Made by a program: the position numbers and the translations under genes. A model generated the notes under the pieces. The model was not told where the DNA came from. It did no database searches and saw nothing but the letters and a program-made list of their open reading frames with translations. Positions 45,969 through 54,123 of a stretch of DNA of 64,000 bases are shown here, in pieces. Origin of the DNA: Photobacterium kishitanii (GTDB lineage Bacteria; Pseudomonadota; Gammaproteobacteria; Enterobacterales; Vibrionaceae); NCBI RefSeq assembly GCF_003026355.1, contig NZ_PYON01000011.1, positions 62,001-126,000 on the forward strand, read 5' to 3'. The first letter of the stretch is position 1; the number at the start of each line of letters is the position of its first letter.

Positions 45969-46119
45969 ATATTTAGTGATTTTTAGTATTTAAAATTATA
46001 CATAGATCAAATTATAGTAAGTTACTTTATTCGTGGTTCCTATTTACTGCTTTTATGTGAATCCAATATGATACAGTAATGTATGCAATTAATTTAATTA
46101 TTTGGTTATTGGTGTACAT

Positions 46120-47205
46120 ATGGACTTTATCGATCGTTTACAGAGCCTATCAAAAAAAATCGCACAGATAGGTTTTACATTAGAGACAGAAGAAGCAACA
46201 AAAAATGCTCTTATCATGCCGTTTTTACATACAGTATTAGGTTACGACGTTTTTGATCCTACAGAGGTTGTCCCTGAATATAATGCTGATATAGGCACTA
46301 AAAAAGGAGAAAAAGTTGACTATGCTCTTCTTAAAGATGGTGAAGTTCAAATTTTAATTGAATGTAAAAAATTTGGTGAACAATTATCGACTAAACATGC
46401 AAGCCAACTTTTCCGATATTTTTCAGTTACTAATGCTCGTATTGCCATACTTACTAATGGTGATATTTATGAATTTTATACAGATTTAGATGCGCCAAAC
46501 AAAATGGATGAAAAACCATTTTTGATTTTGAATATGTCTGATTTAGATGAGCATATTGTTCCTGAAGTGAAAAAGTTGACTAAGTCTTCATTTGATGTGG
46601 ATTCAGTTGTTGATGCTGCTGGAGAGCTTAAATATCTAAATCAGATTAAAGGTGTACTGAAAGAACAGTTTAATGCTCCAGAAGAGGAGTTTGTTAAGTT
46701 CTTTACATCTAGAGTATATGAAGGTGTACAAACGGCCAAAGTTAAGGCTCAATTCTTAGATATTACAACAAAAGCTTTAAAGCAATTTTTAAATGATAGT
46801 ATTAATAATCGTTTGAAGTCAGCAATTGGAACTAATGACGAGATTTCTATAAAAGCACAGTCAATGCCTGAGTCTGTAACCGAAATTGAGTTAGAAATAG
46901 TAGAAGAAAAATCAAAAGTTGAGACAACTCAAGATGAGTTAGATGGTTTTAATATTATTAAAGCAATTTTGCGTTCAAAATTTGAAGTCTCACGTATTAC
47001 TCATCGAGATACGCAAAGTTACTTTGGTGTGTTATTAGATGATAATAATAGAAAACCATTATGTAGATTACATTTTAATGCCAAACAAAAATATCTTGGT
47101 GTTGTTGGAGAAGATAAGAAAGAAGTTCGATATCCAATTGAAGTATTAGATGACATATTTAACCATAGTGATTTATTGTTAGAAGCTGCATCTAAATTTG
47201 AATAG
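46120..47205 (+). CDS. HsdR N-terminal-like nuclease domain protein (361 aa), prophage cargo
   Basis: The N-terminal 160 residues match the type I restriction R-subunit nuclease fold: an ALIMPFLHTVLGYDVFDPTEVVPEY opening, then the PD-(D/E)xK residues Asp67 (KVDYALL) and Glu81-x-Lys83 (ILIECKK), and QLFRYFSVTNARIAILTNGDIYEFYTD. No helicase part follows, so it is not a full R subunit. The C-terminal segment (IIKAILRSKFEVSRITHRDTQSYFGVLLDD, PLCRLHFN) is a second conserved block of these stand-alone proteins. Such genes are frequent in prophages and may act in defence, but this is unproven. I use ATG 46120; a TTG 18 bases earlier is in frame. Codon use is AT-rich. Confidence 0.8.
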   Translation: MDFIDRLQSLSKKIAQIGFTLETEEATKNALIMPFLHTVLGYDVFDPTEVVPEYNADIGTKKGEKVDYALLKDGEVQILIECKKFGEQLSTKHASQLFRYFSVTNARIAILTNGDIYEFYTDLDAPNKMDEKPFLILNMSDLDEHIVPEVKKLTKSSFDVDSVVDAAGELKYLNQIKGVLKEQFNAPEEEFVKFFTSRVYEGVQTAKVKAQFLDITTKALKQFLNDSINNRLKSAIGTNDEISIKAQSMPESVTEIELEIVEEKSKVETTQDELDGFNIIKAILRSKFEVSRITHRDTQSYFGVLLDDNNRKPLCRLHFNAKQKYLGVVGEDKKEVRYPIEVLDDIFNHSDLLLEAASKFE

Positions 47206-47253
47206 TAAAGTATATTAAGGAGAGGGCATTAGTCTACTTCTATGTGTTTTTAT

Positions 47254-47286
47254 AAATGAAGGTAAATTTAATTACCTTCATTTTTT
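47254..47286. terminator. Bidirectional terminator between cargo genes
   Basis: AAATGAAGGTAAATT pairs with AATTACCTTCATTT and is flanked by A- and T-runs, separating the convergent nuclease and HNH genes. Confidence 0.88.
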
Positions 47287-47287
47287 A

Positions 47288-48181
47288 TTAGTCGTCAGAT
47301 AAAATTTCTAATTCAGTATCAGTATGATCTTGTATTTCTGTGTTTATTTCAAAAGAATCAAAGTAATTAACAATGAAATCATTATTAATCATCGCTAAAT
47401 ATAGAGCAACATCCCACCTATTATTATTACCACCAGTATAATTTTCCTTAATACGTTGATTTAAAGAATCTGGGACATAGTATTTTTTTTGTTCAGAAAC
47501 TCTTATCCAATATAGATATTTTTCTGTTATATATTCACGAATATGATTTTTTATGTTTAAATATTTGATGTGAAGTGATAATCTTTTTTTATCATTTATA
47601 TTCATACCTCTTGGTAAAGTAAAATTAATAACGAAATTAGGTTGTTTTATACTTTCAGGAGAGGGAAAGTTAATTTCTATTTGAATACCAATGAATTGTA
47701 ATAAGTTGAAAAATTTAGGATGAATGAATTTAACACTATTATCTATATCTGAATAATAGTGAGACCATTTTTTTGTTGAACATTTATCACATTGTGATAC
47801 TAAATTATTAGGGAAAATACAAAATTCAGGCCATAGATCTTTTGGCAAGAAATGGTCGAGGATACTTGGCTTACAAGGTCTACCACAAAAAGGACATTGT
47901 TCGAAAAGATGTTCATTTCTTTGTTCTAGAAGATTTCTATTTAGATTTGTTGGTGCATGTTCATAAAAATTTTTAAGTAGTTTTCTTTCTTGTAGAAAGG
48001 TGCTGTTAATAGGTTTTGTAGTATATTCAGTTATAATGTTTTCATAATTATTATAAGCTAAAATCAAACGATCTTTTATATTTGTGAGATCTTGAACGTT
48101 ATCTTTATTAGAAGATAAAGCCAGATCTAACCAACCACTATCGTTATTATCATTTATCTTCATTGGTGTAAGATCTAACAT
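47288..48181 (-). CDS. Septu-like PtuB: HNH endonuclease (297 aa)
   Basis: The nuclease half of a two-gene defence-like pair. Residues 96-137 hold a zinc-linked HNH motif: C96-x2-C99 (CPFCG), the catalytic Asp109-His110 (LDHFLPKDLWPEF), Asn125/126 (FPNNLVSQ) and C131-x2-C134 with Lys137 (CDKCSTKKW). The helical N-terminal part and the last 150 residues have no recognised domain. Its ATG overlaps the stop of the ATPase gene by one base (TAATG) with AAGGAG upstream, so expression is coupled. The AT content is strongly higher than in the phage genes around it, a sign of transfer. Confidence 0.82.
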   Translation of the reverse strand: MLDLTPMKINDNNDSGWLDLALSSNKDNVQDLTNIKDRLILAYNNYENIITEYTTKPINSTFLQERKLLKNFYEHAPTNLNRNLLEQRNEHLFEQCPFCGRPCKPSILDHFLPKDLWPEFCIFPNNLVSQCDKCSTKKWSHYYSDIDNSVKFIHPKFFNLLQFIGIQIEINFPSPESIKQPNFVINFTLPRGMNINDKKRLSLHIKYLNIKNHIREYITEKYLYWIRVSEQKKYYVPDSLNQRIKENYTGGNNNRWDVALYLAMINNDFIVNYFDSFEINTEIQDHTDTELEILSDD

Positions 48182-49815
48182 TATAACTCCTTAAATGTTA
48201 TTTCTTCTTCATTAATATCATTATTTTTTAAATTTAGAAGGTAGGTTAAAGCTTCATCTCCAATTTTGGGGGAAATAATATCTATTGCTTTATTAATATC
48301 GTCATATTTATTTACAAAATTCATTAATTCTGTTTGGTAAAGCTTTTCTGTATTATAATCATCAAAAACACTACCTGTTATTTTATCTAGTGACTCACCA
48401 AACGTTTCATACTCAGGTTTTATTATTTTATTATTTTTGAATATATTAACATAGTCTCTTTTTATTTCTCGAGTTATTATTGATGAATGAGTTGCTATAA
48501 TTGCAAACGAATCTGTTTCTTTTAATATAAAGTTGAGCATAGATATTAACCCAACTTCTAATTCTGGATGTAAATATAGTTCTGGTTCATCAATTAATAA
48601 TAAACTACTATCTTTTATTTCATTGATAATATTTGGTATCATGTATGAATATATTTTTTGACCAGAGCTTAATGGTATTTCTTTTTTATCTTTATCTAGA
48701 AAAACTAGGCCGTAATCAGAATCTATATCTTTTCGTGGTTCATCTGAATATGATTTTTTTGCTAGTTCTTTACCATATATATAGTTACCATTAAGGAGTT
48801 TTAATGCAATCTGGTCAAACTTCATTGCTTGCAAAAGTGTTTTTTCAATTAATTCAAATTTTAATAAATCAGTCCACCATTTGTTTTCTTTATCGTATAA
48901 TAAAGAATCTAAAATAGAAAAAACACTTTTCCTATTTATATTGATTAAGTCTAATGAGTTAGACTCTGATTTTAAACCTATATATGAATATTCATTAATG
49001 AAAGTTGTTCGGTTTTTTTTTCCATTCTTTTTGTTACCTAGTTTTTTGATAAGCCCTTTTTTTGTATAGAAATCTTCAAATGGCGAAAATGCAACAATTA
49101 ACAGTTTATTGAAGTATGGCCATTTTTCATCTTGTTGTTCTATTCCCGTAAATAAATTTGATATTTTTTTTAATGCTTGAGTTTTTCCTGTTCCATTTTT
49201 ACCTATAAGAATATTTATATTTCCATTTAAATAATCATTTTTAACAAAGTGAAATTTTAATTGTGTTTGATCTTTTATTTTAATGGCTATTTCAAATTCA
49301 TCTTTTGGCTTATATGCACCAATAGCAATTGCATACCCATTTTCAAAGCAAGCCTGAGATGATGAGTCTCTTAGTAAGGAAGAACTGAATCCATCCCATT
49401 TTATGAAGTCTTGGCTATCAGTTTTCAAGTAACCAGCATCATTTAATTGTTCTAAATACTCTAATGTTTCTTGGTAACTAAGATACTTATTTAGCTTATT
49501 ATAATAATCAATATCAACACCAAGAGATATAAATAGCTCTTTTTCAAGCAGATTGTTGAGGGTAAATAATTGGTCATTAATTTTTTCTGCATTTTTTTCT
49601 ATAAATTTATGACTTGTATTCGACTCTTTAAATAATATTTTAACAACACCAAAATCTGTATACGAATAGTCATTTATCATAAACATTATAAATGTTGTTT
49701 CGTAATTGAAGTCATCCCATAAATTAAGATTTGGTTTATTATAGTTATCAGGTAAAAATAGGATGCCATTTTTAATATCATGGCCTTCTTTTTTTTTAGA
49801 ATAATAGACTTTCAT
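48181..49815 (-). CDS. Septu-like PtuA: AAA/ABC-type ATPase with long N-terminal region (544 aa)
   Basis: An SMC-like ATPase: Walker A IGKNGTGKT (204-212), signature-like PLSSGQKIYSYMIP, Walker B SSLLLIDEPELYLHPELE and the switch His of IIATHSSII. This is the pattern of ATPases paired with HNH nucleases in Septu anti-phage systems. Unlike typical members, where Walker A lies close to the N-terminus, about 195 residues of unknown fold come first (with YKPKDEFEIAIKIKDQTQLKFHF leading into the ATPase). GAAAGG precedes the ATG. The pair points opposite to all neighbouring phage genes, so it has its own promoter in 49816-49950 and can be expressed in the lysogen. Confidence 0.82.
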   Translation of the reverse strand: MKVYYSKKKEGHDIKNGILFLPDNYNKPNLNLWDDFNYETTFIMFMINDYSYTDFGVVKILFKESNTSHKFIEKNAEKINDQLFTLNNLLEKELFISLGVDIDYYNKLNKYLSYQETLEYLEQLNDAGYLKTDSQDFIKWDGFSSSLLRDSSSQACFENGYAIAIGAYKPKDEFEIAIKIKDQTQLKFHFVKNDYLNGNINILIGKNGTGKTQALKKISNLFTGIEQQDEKWPYFNKLLIVAFSPFEDFYTKKGLIKKLGNKKNGKKNRTTFINEYSYIGLKSESNSLDLININRKSVFSILDSLLYDKENKWWTDLLKFELIEKTLLQAMKFDQIALKLLNGNYIYGKELAKKSYSDEPRKDIDSDYGLVFLDKDKKEIPLSSGQKIYSYMIPNIINEIKDSSLLLIDEPELYLHPELEVGLISMLNFILKETDSFAIIATHSSIITREIKRDYVNIFKNNKIIKPEYETFGESLDKITGSVFDDYNTEKLYQTELMNFVNKYDDINKAIDIISPKIGDEALTYLLNLKNNDINEEEITFKEL

Positions 49816-49947
49816 AATGTGCCTTTCTATTGAGTTATGTTTATAAATGCTACATTATGCATATTTATCTATGTGTGCATATTGCTTTATATTAAAGTTT
49901 TTTATTACTTGATCTTTATCATTATTTCGTGCAGAATCCTCATACTG

Positions 49948-50027
49948 AAAAACCTCACCTACTCGGTGGGGTTTTGTCGTTTTAGGATCCTATTAAATCC
50001 ATAACCGTCCTTTGAGGCGGTTTTTTT
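49948..50027 (+). terminator. Tandem terminators upstream of the lysis genes (likely Q-controlled)
   Basis: Two hairpins stand in a row: AAAACCTCACC/GGTGGGGTTTT (49948-49975) and AACCGTCC/GGCGGTT followed by seven T residues (50003-50027). They would block late-gene transcription unless an antiterminator acts, matching the Q/tR' arrangement of lambdoid phages. The remaining part of 49816-50044 should contain a late promoter and the divergent promoter of the ATPase gene. Confidence 0.75.
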
Positions 50028-50044
50028 ATGTCTGAAATTCGCCT

Positions 50045-50260
50045 ATGAGAGAGAAAGTTATTAGCTGGTTTGCTTACCTTTGGGCAGGTTTAACCGGTGT
50101 AGCCTCTGGTCTTTCCATGAACGAAATAGGGGTGCTCATCTCTATTTTTGCCACCGTATTTACCGCGTTTATTAACTGGTTTTATCGACATCGAACCCTC
50201 AAAGCCCTGCAAAACCATCCAGAGGTGAAGAAAATCTATGAGCAAATTGAAGAAGACTAG
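50045..50260 (+). CDS. Phage holin (71 aa)
   Basis: A small membrane protein with two hydrophobic helices (WFAYLWAGLTGVASGL and IGVLISIFATVFTAFINWFY) and a charged C-terminus (RHRTLKALQNHPEVKKIYEQIEED), as in class II holins. It makes the inner-membrane lesions that time lysis. Its end overlaps the endolysin start by 23 bases. A six-codon frame (MSEIRL, 50028) ends on its start codon and may help translation. Confidence 0.85.
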   Translation: MREKVISWFAYLWAGLTGVASGLSMNEIGVLISIFATVFTAFINWFYRHRTLKALQNHPEVKKIYEQIEED

Positions 50261-50774
50261 TGGCGTTATTGGCTGCTTGGTCGCCAGTGTGCTGGCGGTT
50301 GTAGCCGGTACTCAACACGATTTAAAAACAAGCCCTGATGGATTAGCGTTTATCAGTAATTTAGAAGGGTGTTCATCATCCGCTTATCAATGCAGTGCTG
50401 ACCGTTGGACTGCAGGGTTAGGCCATACAACAGGAGTAAAACAAGGCGATATAGCAACCACCGAAACCATTGCTGATTGGTACATTGAAGATATTAGTGC
50501 AGCGGAAAAGGTGGTTGATCGGCAAGTAACATTACCTGCTGGCCCTCAATACGATATGGCAGTGTCATTCGTGTTTAATCTTGGGGCTGGCAACTTTCGC
50601 AGTTCTACCTATCTCAAGAAGCTAAAAGCAGGGCAGTTAACTGCCGCCTGTAATGAGTTTCCACGGTGGGTCTATGTGAATGGTAAAGATTGCCGGCTTG
50701 ATAGCAGTCACTGTGCTGGCATCGTTAAACGCCGTTTAGCAGAGCAAAAGGTTTGCTTGTATGGCTATCAGTAA
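50238..50774 (+). CDS. SAR endolysin, GH24 lysozyme (178 aa)
   Basis: Cleaves the glycan strands of peptidoglycan at lysis. The N-terminus KKTSGVIGCLVASVLAVVAGTQ is a weakly hydrophobic signal-anchor-release segment, so export needs no holin, as in phage 21 R. The lysozyme motif LEGCSSSAYQCSADRWTAGLGHT carries the catalytic Glu-Cys/Asp-Thr triad pattern, followed by AVSFVFNLGAGNFRSSTYLKKL and KRRLAEQKVCL. Several Cys could give the disulfide control typical of SAR endolysins. Confidence 0.92.
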   Translation: MSKLKKTSGVIGCLVASVLAVVAGTQHDLKTSPDGLAFISNLEGCSSSAYQCSADRWTAGLGHTTGVKQGDIATTETIADWYIEDISAAEKVVDRQVTLPAGPQYDMAVSFVFNLGAGNFRSSTYLKKLKAGQLTAACNEFPRWVYVNGKDCRLDSSHCAGIVKRRLAEQKVCLYGYQ

Positions 50775-51150
50775 GTTCAAGCTAATCGGAGTTGTTGGTG
50801 TATTAACGGTGTTATCGATGTTGATGTGGAGGTATTCACAGACAGTGCAAAAGCTGGAAGCGGCTCAAGCACTGGTTGTGGAACAACAAACCAAATCAAA
50901 TCACTTAGTGGACGTTAATCAGTCGATGCAATCTACTATTACCCGTTTAGAGCAAGCATCTCACCAAGAACGATTAGCCGCTGAACATAACGAACGTCAA
51001 CGTCAGCAATGGCAACAACGGGCGTTAAAAGCACAACGTCAAATCGATAAGGATATTGCTCATGAAAAGTGTGCTGATTTGCCTATCCCTAATGCTAGTC
51101 AGTGGTTGTACTACACCAAGCCCGCAAGTGGTGACTCAATACAAAATTGA
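50761..51150 (+). CDS. Rz-like i-spanin (129 aa)
   Basis: Inner-membrane half of the spanin complex that disrupts the outer membrane in the last step of lysis. One N-terminal membrane helix (FKLIGVVGVLTVLSMLMW) is followed by a long periplasmic coiled coil (KLEAAQALVVEQQTKSNHL... QQRALKAQRQIDKDIAHEKCADLPIP). The Rz1 lipoprotein gene is nested in another frame over its 3' part, the classical arrangement. Confidence 0.88.
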   Translation: MAISKFKLIGVVGVLTVLSMLMWRYSQTVQKLEAAQALVVEQQTKSNHLVDVNQSMQSTITRLEQASHQERLAAEHNERQRQQWQQRALKAQRQIDKDIAHEKCADLPIPNASQWLYYTKPASGDSIQN

Positions 51151-51355
51151 ATACATCAAACCACCTGCCGCGTATTTGATTAGCTGCAAACAACCTTTCT
51201 ATAAACCGCCGATGACTTGGGGTGAAGCCGCTAAACGTGATCCAGTGTGGTTACATCATTTCTCGCTGTGTGCTGCACAAATTGAAAACTTACGCCGTTG
51301 TTATAACGACCCAACACACTGTGCGGCGTTACCCATTGCAGAGGGAGAGCCATAA
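51062..51355 (+). CDS. Rz1-like o-spanin lipoprotein (97 aa)
   Basis: Outer-membrane half of the spanin pair. Starting at ATG 51062 it has a lipoprotein signal peptide, MKSVLICLSLMLVSGC, with the lipobox LVSGC, then a Pro-containing stretch. It starts inside the Rz gene in the +1 frame and runs about 200 bases past its end, so it is longer than lambda Rz1. A second Cys-rich part (SCKQPFYKPPMTWGEAAKRDPVWLHHFSLCAAQIENLRRC) is common to Vibrio-type o-spanins. Confidence 0.83.
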   Translation: MKSVLICLSLMLVSGCTTPSPQVVTQYKIEYIKPPAAYLISCKQPFYKPPMTWGEAAKRDPVWLHHFSLCAAQIENLRRCYNDPTHCAALPIAEGEP

Positions 51356-51372
51356 CCACGATTGAGAGTGCC

Positions 51373-51843
51373 ATGAATAATGAAAAACGTTTTTGGAATA
51401 CCACCGAACTTGAACAGTTTGGTAAGCACCGTTCAACCATTCGTAAGAACTTAAAAGCGGCAGGGGTTTCACCTGTCGCTTATAAGGGCAACACGCCACT
51501 TTATGATGTGGTGCAAGTCGCACCGTACCTATGCCAACAACCGCGTAAAGAATCAGATGCGCCCGATTTAATGGGGTTTAAAACGGCAGCTGAATTACGG
51601 GCGTATGTGCAAAGCGAACGTGAAAAACTGATTTTGATGCGGGAGTCTGGTGAGAGTGTCACTAAAGAAGATTATGAAAATGAAATTGCTGTCTGTATTG
51701 CCAGTGTTAAAGGCTTTAAAGATAAGGTGATCACCCGTATTGAATCTGCCATTCCTACCGCGACACCGCAGCAACTTGAAGATTTAGAAACTCTGCTTAA
51801 TTTCGATTTAAAGGCGGTCGCTGATGAGCTTGAGACAGTTTGA
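51373..51843 (+). CDS. Terminase small subunit (Nu1/DUF1441-like, 156 aa)
   Basis: Recognises phage DNA for packaging. The N-terminal NTTELEQFGKHRSTIRKNLKAAGVSPVAYKGNTPLYDVVQVAPYL is a winged-helix of MerR/Nu1 type. The C-terminal helical part (SEREKLILMRESGESVTKEDYENEIAVCIASVKGFKDKVITRIESAIP) is the oligomerisation region typical of small terminases. Its stop overlaps the large-subunit start by 20 bases. Confidence 0.85.
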   Translation: MNNEKRFWNTTELEQFGKHRSTIRKNLKAAGVSPVAYKGNTPLYDVVQVAPYLCQQPRKESDAPDLMGFKTAAELRAYVQSEREKLILMRESGESVTKEDYENEIAVCIASVKGFKDKVITRIESAIPTATPQQLEDLETLLNFDLKAVADELETV

Positions 51844-53917
51844 TGCCCGTTTAGGGATTGAGTTTGCCAATGCCAAAGATATTCGGCGCAGTTTTGCTTA
51901 TTTGTGCGCACCTACCGATAAAACACCGGTGGAAGCGGCCGATGATGAACTGTGGATCTCTGATGGCACCGATGTGACCAAGTTTTTATCGTCACAAGTC
52001 CCGTACATGCGAGAGCCGTTAAATTGTTTGGCTCGGCGTATTTATGAAGCGGTGATTGTGGTTGGTCCTGCGCGTTCAGGTAAAACCAAAGCGATGGTGG
52101 AAGGCTGGATAAATTACACTGTCACCCAAGCCCCTGGTGACATGCTGCTTATCTACAGTACCAAGACCAAAGCTACTGATATGTCGAAGGTCGATTTAGA
52201 ACGAAGCTTTTCAGCTACCGCAGGCATTGCCAAGCTGCGAACAGGGCGTAAGGCTGATGACAATATCACCTCGAAGAAATTTAAAAATGGCATGATCTTA
52301 AAACTCGATTCTGCCACCGAAACCAGTTTATCTGCATCTACATATCGTTATGCCGGTGCGACCGATTACGATCGTGCTGATGATGCGGTAGGCCAAGAAG
52401 GTTCTAAGTTTGAACTGATGCTAATGCGTGTCCAAAACGCGAAATCATCCGGCATGGTGATGGCAGAATCTTCTCCTGGTCGTATTGTACGTAACCCTAA
52501 ACGGGTTGAAGATTTATCACCGCATGAATCCCAACCCTGTGGTGGTATTGCTGATTTATATAACCAAGGTGATCGCCGCCGTTTCTATTGGTTATGCCAA
52601 GACTGTAATAGCTATTTCCGTCCAGATTTTGAAACCCTCAAATGGGAACAACATGCTGAGCCTTTAGAAGCGGCTAAAACTGCGTGGGTGGAATGTCCTC
52701 GCTGTTGTCATCGGCATACTGAATCACAAAAACAGACCATGAACCTTGAAGGCCGTTGGTTTCGTGATGGTGAAATTGACCAATATGGTGATGTAGTCAC
52801 CGATGAATCAGCTATTCGAACCAGTAAATGGGCAACGTTTTGGTTTGAAGGCATTGTGGCAGCCTATGCCAGTTGGGAAAACTTGGTGTATCGCTTTCTT
52901 AATGCAGATGCCTTGTTCCAAGATTGTGGTGATGAAGAGTCATTAAAAACCTTTATCAACGTGCGTATGGGACGACCTTATGTAATGCAGTCGCGTGGTC
53001 AAGAAGTCGGTGCTCATCAGTTAATGGCGCGAGCTGCAGATCATGAACGCGGTATTGTGCCATTGGGTGGACGCTTCTTAATGATGTCCATCGATGTACA
53101 AGGTGGCAAGCAGAACCCACGTTTTGTGGTGCAAGCCCATGTCTATGGTGAAGGGCTGCAACGATGGGTGATTGACCGCTTTGAAATTCTCACCAATCCT
53201 TATCGCAATAATGACCGTATTAACCCGATGGTGTATGCCGAAGATTGGGATTTATTGATTGAACAAGTGATCAAGAAAACCTATCCCTTAGCTGATGGTT
53301 CAGGGCGAGTGATGAAGCCGGTATTAACCTTGTGTGATTCCGGTGGCTCAGGTGAGAAGAAAAAAGGTAAACAGAAAAGCTCATCTGTTACCGATCATGC
53401 TTATCAGTTTTATAACCGCCTCAAAGGGCATGGCTTATCGCATCTATTCCGATTAGTGAAAGGGGCAAGCCGTGACATCGATGATCTCGTTAAAGAAACC
53501 TATCCTGATAAACGCAGTAAGTTGGCCAACGGTGAAATCCCGTTGTTAATGCTGCATACCAACCGTTTAAAAAACCGCGTCGCTGCCAGTTTTTCGCGGT
53601 TAGAGTTTGGTGCGCGGTTCTTTCATTTACCAGGATGGGCGGATCGGGTTTGGTTTGATGAACTCACGGTTGAATATATTGATGAGCTTGGCCATTGGCA
53701 AAAGCCTGATGGTGCACGTAATGAATCCTTTGATTTATGTGCCTATGCCGAAGCCGGTATGCATTACAAAGGCGGTGATGATATCCATTGGGATAACCCG
53801 CCAGCATGGGCCGCTGATTGGCAATTTAATAGCAATGTGGTTGATGCCGACCAAACGCCGAAGTTTGAGCGGGTGGCGCGTCGACGATATAACCACTCAA
53901 AAGGAATTTTTGGATGA
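51824..53917 (+). CDS. Terminase large subunit, lambda gpA family (697 aa)
   Basis: The ATP-driven packaging motor with DNA-cutting nuclease. Walker A is in VIVVGPARSGKTKAMVEGW (about 83-101), and the AT-rich Walker B region follows in YRYAGATDYDRADDAVGQEGS. A zinc-ribbon CQDCNSYFRPDF...CPRCCHRH (about 258-298) is characteristic of the gpA family. The C-terminal nuclease part includes MMSIDVQGGKQNPRFVVQ and LTLCDSGGSG, with acidic metal ligands. Full length for the family (lambda gpA has 641). Confidence 0.94.
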   Translation: MSLRQFDARLGIEFANAKDIRRSFAYLCAPTDKTPVEAADDELWISDGTDVTKFLSSQVPYMREPLNCLARRIYEAVIVVGPARSGKTKAMVEGWINYTVTQAPGDMLLIYSTKTKATDMSKVDLERSFSATAGIAKLRTGRKADDNITSKKFKNGMILKLDSATETSLSASTYRYAGATDYDRADDAVGQEGSKFELMLMRVQNAKSSGMVMAESSPGRIVRNPKRVEDLSPHESQPCGGIADLYNQGDRRRFYWLCQDCNSYFRPDFETLKWEQHAEPLEAAKTAWVECPRCCHRHTESQKQTMNLEGRWFRDGEIDQYGDVVTDESAIRTSKWATFWFEGIVAAYASWENLVYRFLNADALFQDCGDEESLKTFINVRMGRPYVMQSRGQEVGAHQLMARAADHERGIVPLGGRFLMMSIDVQGGKQNPRFVVQAHVYGEGLQRWVIDRFEILTNPYRNNDRINPMVYAEDWDLLIEQVIKKTYPLADGSGRVMKPVLTLCDSGGSGEKKKGKQKSSSVTDHAYQFYNRLKGHGLSHLFRLVKGASRDIDDLVKETYPDKRSKLANGEIPLLMLHTNRLKNRVAASFSRLEFGARFFHLPGWADRVWFDELTVEYIDELGHWQKPDGARNESFDLCAYAEAGMHYKGGDDIHWDNPPAWAADWQFNSNVVDADQTPKFERVARRRYNHSKGIFG

Positions 53918-54123
53918 CAACCCAACGTGAACGGCTGCAGTGGTATCTCGATGCCGAGAAAAAGATCTTGATGCAACAAGCGGTTGAAACGGCTGAAGGT
54001 GAAAAGCTGACCTTTGCGAGTTTGGCAACGGTACGCCGTGAAATAGAACGTCTGCAGCAGGTAATTAGCCGTGAAAATCAGGGAGGACGCCGCAGTATGA
54101 TCCGGAGAAACTACCTTGAGTAA
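53914..54123 (+). CDS. gpW-family head-tail joining protein (69 aa)
   Basis: Small basic helical protein lying exactly where lambda W lies, between the large terminase and portal genes. RERLQWYLDAEKKILMQQAVETAEGEKLTFASLATVRREIERLQQVI agrees with the gpW pattern (L-x-x-AE-x-A-x-H-x-L-x-x-G...R-x-V-x-x). It overlaps terminase by four bases and the portal start by eight. It would plug the portal after packaging. Confidence 0.82.
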   Translation: MTTQRERLQWYLDAEKKILMQQAVETAEGEKLTFASLATVRREIERLQQVISRENQGGRRSMIRRNYLE

